A stretch of DNA of 8,017 nt from Rhodobacteraceae bacterium UBA6236. Lineage in GTDB: Bacteria; Pseudomonadota; Alphaproteobacteria; Rhodobacterales; Rhodobacteraceae. Numbering within the stretch: position 1 is the stretch's first letter; each line of letters begins with the position of its first letter. The notes below the pieces were generated by a model, which worked only from the letters and a program-made list of their open reading frames with translations, was not told the DNA's origin and ran no database searches. Shown here piece by piece: positions 4,880 through 8,017 of the stretch. The DNA is taken from positions 6,972 through 14,988 of the forward strand of contig DJWG01000031.1 of assembly GCA_002440945.1 (NCBI GenBank). Direction: 5' to 3'. The position numbers and the translations under genes are program-made.

Positions 4880-6769
4880 ATGACGGCAAGATGGAAGCGA
4901 TCCGCGCCCCCTGCATCTTCGGGCGGGAAGCCCCTGCACCTGCCCCCGACCGGACCGCTGGCGGACCCGACCATCCGTCGCATCCTTGCGCTTTCGGGGT
5001 TTGATCCCCGGCCAGTCCCGCCCGGCCCCGATGACGCGGTCGCAGTCTGGGATTGCGATCCGGTGCCTTCGCCGGATGCGTCGGTGCTGCGGGTTCATCC
5101 GGCCCTGCCTTTCACCACCCATCCCGACTGGGCAGAACCGCCCGCCGGGCTGATCATCGACCCGGCCGGATCACAGACGAACCCGGCGTCTGGCCGGATC
5201 CTGTCGATCCTGCGCGACGACCCGCTTGATGACGCTGCACTTATGCAACTTTCTAAATGGGGAAATACGCGACTAACTCGATTAAAATCGCAAAAACAGA
5301 ACATTCTTTCGACCAGTGCCCTGCCCGAACCCGGATACGTCCTGATCCTTGATCAGGCACCAGGCGACCCGGCCATAAAACAAGGGGGCGCCAGCGCCGC
5401 CACCTTCCGGGACATGCTGAACGCGGCGATCGACGACTTCCCCCACGCCCGCATCGTGATCCTGCTCGATCCTCTCGCCAAGGGCCGGCACCATTTCCGC
5501 GACATGGATTTCGGACCCCGTGTCACCTACCTGGACGCGCCCGCATCGACGCCCGAACTTCTGGAAGGCGCGAGCGCTGTTTATGCGGTTTCGTCAAACC
5601 TCGGGTTCGACGCCATCATGGCCGGCCACCGCCCCAAGATCTTCGGCCAGCCGTTCTACGCCGGCTGGGGATTGACCGACGACAGCACCCCGATCCCACG
5701 CCGGGGACGAAAGCTCAGCCGTGCGCAACTGTTCGCAGGGGCGATGATCCTGGCCCCGGCATGGTATGATCCCTGCCGCGACCGGCTCTGCACTTTCGAA
5801 GAGGCGCTGGACGGTTTCGAGGCCCGCCTGCGCCCGTGGCGTGAGGATCGGATGGGCTACATCGCCCTTGGGATGGACCGCCGTGAATACCGGGCGCTCA
5901 ACCGGTTTTTCGGTCGTTTCCAGCCGCTGGAGTTTGCGGCAGAGCTCGATGCTGCGCAGCGCCCGAAGACCGGCCGCAAAATTCTGGTCCGACCCCAAAG
6001 GATGATTGATGGCGCCACCTGCATTGAAGACGGCTTCCTGCGTCCCCGGAACCGCACAAGCCCCGCCGTTTCATTGATTGCGGATGACCTCGGCATCTAC
6101 CATGATCCCAGCCGCCCCAGTCGACTGGAACATCTGATCGCCGCCCCCTGCCCGCCCGATGCCGAAGCACGGGCAGAGCGATTGATCCGACGGATGGTCA
6201 CCAGGCGGTTGTCACTTGCGCCCGCCGGCTCTCCACCGGGCGCCTTGCCCGCCGGGCATCGCATTCTGCTGGCCGGCGACAGGGAGGACGACTCCAGTGC
6301 CCTTCTGGCCGCCTGCCGGGCGGCCAATCCCGATGCCGTCCTGATCTTTCTTCCCCACCCGGACGCGGCAAGACGGGCCACAAGATCAGCGGCACGTCTG
6401 GCCGATCACGTCGCGCAGGGCGCCGATCCGATCCTGCTGATCGATGAGGCCAACGAGGTCTGGACCAATACCGCGATCCTGGGTTTCGACGCGCTCTTGC
6501 GGGGCAAACCTGTAACTTGCCTCGGACAACCCTTTTACGCCGGATGGGGGCTGACCCGCGATCTCGCCCCAAAGGTGGAACGCCGGACCGCGCGGCCAAC
6601 CCTCGCGCATCTGGTTCACGCGGCGCTGATCGGGTATCCAAGATATATGGATGATATCAGCAGATTACCATGTTCAGTTGAAGTGATTGTTGAGCGTCTG
6701 ACCGGCAAAGAGCCGCAGGAAGATCGGCTCGCAAAGCTGCTGTCGCTGCTCCGCCCCAACGGGCGCTAG
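4880..6769 (+). CDS. KpsC-like capsule polysaccharide protein, dual-module beta-Kdo transferase family, diverged
   Basis: This 629-residue protein is built of two related halves. In KpsC each half is a glycosyltransferase that adds beta-Kdo from CMP-Kdo to a lipid anchor at the inner membrane, starting group 2 capsule assembly. QPFYAGWGLT occurs at 257-266 and again at 550-559, each preceded by a LGFDA(I/L) segment. The C-terminal half also has IEDGFLRP (382-389), SLIADDLGIYHD and LPHPDAARR (491-499). The N-terminal half has LDP where HPD is expected (near residue 197) and no EDGFLR-like segment. It also lacks the SKYN-like motif. No signal peptide or membrane helix is visible. The start at 4880 has GGAAAGGA seven bases upstream; another in-frame ATG lies at 4862. 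The gene lies antisense between ribE and ribD, and its stop codon interlocks with that of ribD. The family is confident; activity and substrate are uncertain. Confidence 0.88.
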   Translation: MTARWKRSAPPASSGGKPLHLPPTGPLADPTIRRILALSGFDPRPVPPGPDDAVAVWDCDPVPSPDASVLRVHPALPFTTHPDWAEPPAGLIIDPAGSQTNPASGRILSILRDDPLDDAALMQLSKWGNTRLTRLKSQKQNILSTSALPEPGYVLILDQAPGDPAIKQGGASAATFRDMLNAAIDDFPHARIVILLDPLAKGRHHFRDMDFGPRVTYLDAPASTPELLEGASAVYAVSSNLGFDAIMAGHRPKIFGQPFYAGWGLTDDSTPIPRRGRKLSRAQLFAGAMILAPAWYDPCRDRLCTFEEALDGFEARLRPWREDRMGYIALGMDRREYRALNRFFGRFQPLEFAAELDAAQRPKTGRKILVRPQRMIDGATCIEDGFLRPRNRTSPAVSLIADDLGIYHDPSRPSRLEHLIAAPCPPDAEARAERLIRRMVTRRLSLAPAGSPPGALPAGHRILLAGDREDDSSALLAACRAANPDAVLIFLPHPDAARRATRSAARLADHVAQGADPILLIDEANEVWTNTAILGFDALLRGKPVTCLGQPFYAGWGLTRDLAPKVERRTARPTLAHLVHAALIGYPRYMDDISRLPCSVEVIVERLTGKEPQEDRLAKLLSLLRPNGR

Positions 6770-7875
6770 CGCCGCACCCAGCGGGCGAAAAGGTCGTCGC
6801 CAAGAACCTCCTGCCCTGACAGCCGGAACTCCGGGCGCCCCTGCGGCATATGCTCGACTCCAAGCGCCGCAATGGCCGGCAGCGCATCGCCGCCCAGCAC
6901 CCGACCGGCGGTATAGATCCAAAGCTCATCCACCAGACCTGCCCGCAGGAGCGACGCCGCAAGTCCTGCGCCCCCTTCACACATGACGCGCGTCAGGCCG
7001 GCATCACCCAATGCTGTCATGACATTGGCCACGTCCAGCCCCGCCTTGGCAGCTGCCACCGGGATCAGCCGGGCGCCGGTCGCCTGCCATTCGGCCTCCG
7101 TCTCTGCCGGGGCTTCGGCTGCGTGGCAGATCCAGACCGGCACCTCGTTCGCGGTGCGCCCCAAGCGGCTTTCCACCGGAAGCGACAGCCGGCTGTCCAG
7201 CACCACGCGCACCGGCTGGTGTCGCGCGCCCATGTCACGCGCCGTCAACTCTGGATCATCGGCGCGTGCGGTCCCCGCCCCCACCATCACGCCATCGCTC
7301 TGCATCCGAAGCGCATGAACATGCCGCCGCGCCACAGGCCCGGTGATCCAGCGGCTTTCCCCGCTCGCCGTGGCAATCCGACCGTCGAGCGTTACCGCCA
7401 GCTTCAGGATCAAGTGCGGTCGCCCGCGGGTCACTCGCGACAAAAAACCGGCATTCAAGGCCCGCGCCTCGTCCGACATCACGCCTTCGGTGACTTCAAT
7501 CCCCGCAGCGCGGATGATCCGGTGCCCGCTACCCGCCACCCGAGGATCAGGATCGGTAAGCGCGGACACCACCCGCGCCACCCCGGCTGCGACCAGGGCT
7601 TCGGCGCAGGGCGGGGTCTTGCCGTGGTGCGCGCAAGGCTCCAACGACACATAGGCCGTGGCGCCCCGGGCCTTTCCGCCAGCCTGAGCCAGCGCCACGG
7701 TTTCCGCATGGGGCCGCCCGCCGGGCTGGGTCCAGCCGCGCCCGACGATCCGCCCCTCTTTCACGATGACGCAGCCCACCGCCGGATTGGGCCAGACATT
7801 CCCAAGCCCCCGCGACGCCAGCCCCAGGGCAAGGTCCATGAAGCGGCGGTCGTCCGGTTGCGGGCGCAGGGTCAT
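6766..7875 (-). CDS. ribD: Bifunctional diaminohydroxyphosphoribosylaminopyrimidine deaminase / 5-amino-6-(5-phosphoribosylamino)uracil reductase
   Basis: RibD performs the second and third steps of riboflavin synthesis: zinc-dependent deamination of the pyrimidine, then NADPH-dependent reduction of the ribosyl side chain. The deaminase domain (about residues 8-145 of 369) has PHAE (55-58) and the zinc motif [12 protein letters not shown] (79-90, with C81 and C90). The reductase domain (about 147-369) shows [32 protein letters not shown] and [12 protein letters not shown]. Its length is normal and no key residue is missing. The ATG overlaps the nrdR stop in an ATGA arrangement and lacks an obvious Shine-Dalgarno site, so translation is probably coupled to nrdR. 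The TAG stop shares the palindrome CTAG with the stop of the convergent KpsC-like gene. Confidence 0.97.
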   Translation of the reverse strand: MTLRPQPDDRRFMDLALGLASRGLGNVWPNPAVGCVIVKEGRIVGRGWTQPGGRPHAETVALAQAGGKARGATAYVSLEPCAHHGKTPPCAEALVAAGVARVVSALTDPDPRVAGSGHRIIRAAGIEVTEGVMSDEARALNAGFLSRVTRGRPHLILKLAVTLDGRIATASGESRWITGPVARRHVHALRMQSDGVMVGAGTARADDPELTARDMGARHQPVRVVLDSRLSLPVESRLGRTANEVPVWICHAAEAPAETEAEWQATGARLIPVAAAKAGLDVANVMTALGDAGLTRVMCEGGAGLAASLLRAGLVDELWIYTAGRVLGGDALPAIAALGVEHMPQGRPEFRLSGQEVLGDDLFARWVRR

Positions 7876-8017
7876 TCGTCGACGACGGGCGCGGGGCGCA
7901 GTTCGGAAACGAACTTGTCGAAGTCATCCGCGGCTTGGAAGTTCTTGTAAACACTTGCAAAACGCACATAGGCCACAGTGTCGATCCGTGCCAGCGTCTC
8001 CATCACGATCTCGCCGA
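7872..8017 (-). CDS. nrdR: Transcriptional repressor NrdR, C-terminal part
   Basis: Only the last 47 codons are in the window. They read [19 protein letters not shown], then [17 protein letters not shown], and end [10 protein letters not shown]. The segment [13 protein letters not shown] with a following DF is the signature end of the ATP-cone domain of NrdR, the zinc-ribbon regulator that senses ATP/dATP and represses ribonucleotide reductase genes. The N-terminal zinc ribbon and most of the ATP cone lie beyond the window. The first complete codon starts at 8015. The stop overlaps the ribD start by four bases; nrdR-ribD adjacency is widespread in Proteobacteria. Confidence 0.95.
   Translation of the reverse strand, partial: GEIVMETLARIDTVAYVRFASVYKNFQAADDFDKFVSELRPAPVVDE

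Noticed and set aside
6850..7950. 366-codon plus-strand open frame opposite ribD
   Set aside because: It runs opposite ribD and into nrdR, has shadow-type composition and matches no family; ribD motifs prove the other strand.
1..8017. CRISPR array, insertion sequence, prophage or toxin-antitoxin pair
   Set aside because: No regularly spaced repeats, transposase or integrase motifs, target-site duplications or paired small toxin/antitoxin genes are visible anywhere in the window.

Overview
The window reads as chromosomal DNA of a GC-rich alphaproteobacterium, most likely of the family Rhodobacteraceae (Paracoccus/Rhodobacter type). The grounds are the gene order nrdR-ribD ... ribE-ribB-ribH-nusB, a small DUF6324-type protein, an MmcB-type nuclease behind an alphaproteobacterial LexA box, a tRNA-His gene that appears to lack the G-1 base, and a palindromic repeat of a kind I recall from this family.

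Layout. Positions 1-49 hold the 5' part of a minus-strand tRNA-His(GTG). Positions 50-378 hold no gene but contain a tRNA promoter candidate, a 22-bp perfect inverted repeat and two overlapping dyads. A 76-residue plus-strand gene (379-609) converges with, and overlaps, the end of mmcB (584-1054, minus). Positions 1055-1363 hold the mmcB promoter with a GTTC-N7-GTTC SOS box, a doubtful 57-codon ORF and a cluster of CCTGG words. From 1364 to 4699 everything is on the minus strand, transcribed as ribE, ribB (RibBX type), ribH, nusB and a two-helix membrane protein gene, with tight spacing from ribB to nusB. A plus-strand gene at 4880-6769 encodes a double-module KpsC-like capsule Kdo transferase. 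The minus-strand ribD (6766-7875) follows, and it overlaps nrdR, which is cut by the window end.

How the genes work together. RibD, RibB, RibH and RibE supply four steps of riboflavin synthesis. The first step (GTP cyclohydrolase II) is not credibly encoded here, because the C-terminal domain of RibB has lost the zinc cysteines; a separate ribA is predicted elsewhere. NusB (rRNA antitermination) and NrdR (ribonucleotide reductase repressor) are housekeeping neighbours. The KpsC-like gene sits antisense between ribD and ribE and splits what would otherwise be one rib run. It has sequence changes at family signature positions.

I see no phage genes, transposase, CRISPR array, toxin-antitoxin pair or clear new system. 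The points most worth checking are the SOS-controlled and possibly leaderless mmcB promoter, the diverged KpsC-like gene inside the rib cluster, and the alternative hairpins upstream of the 76-residue gene.
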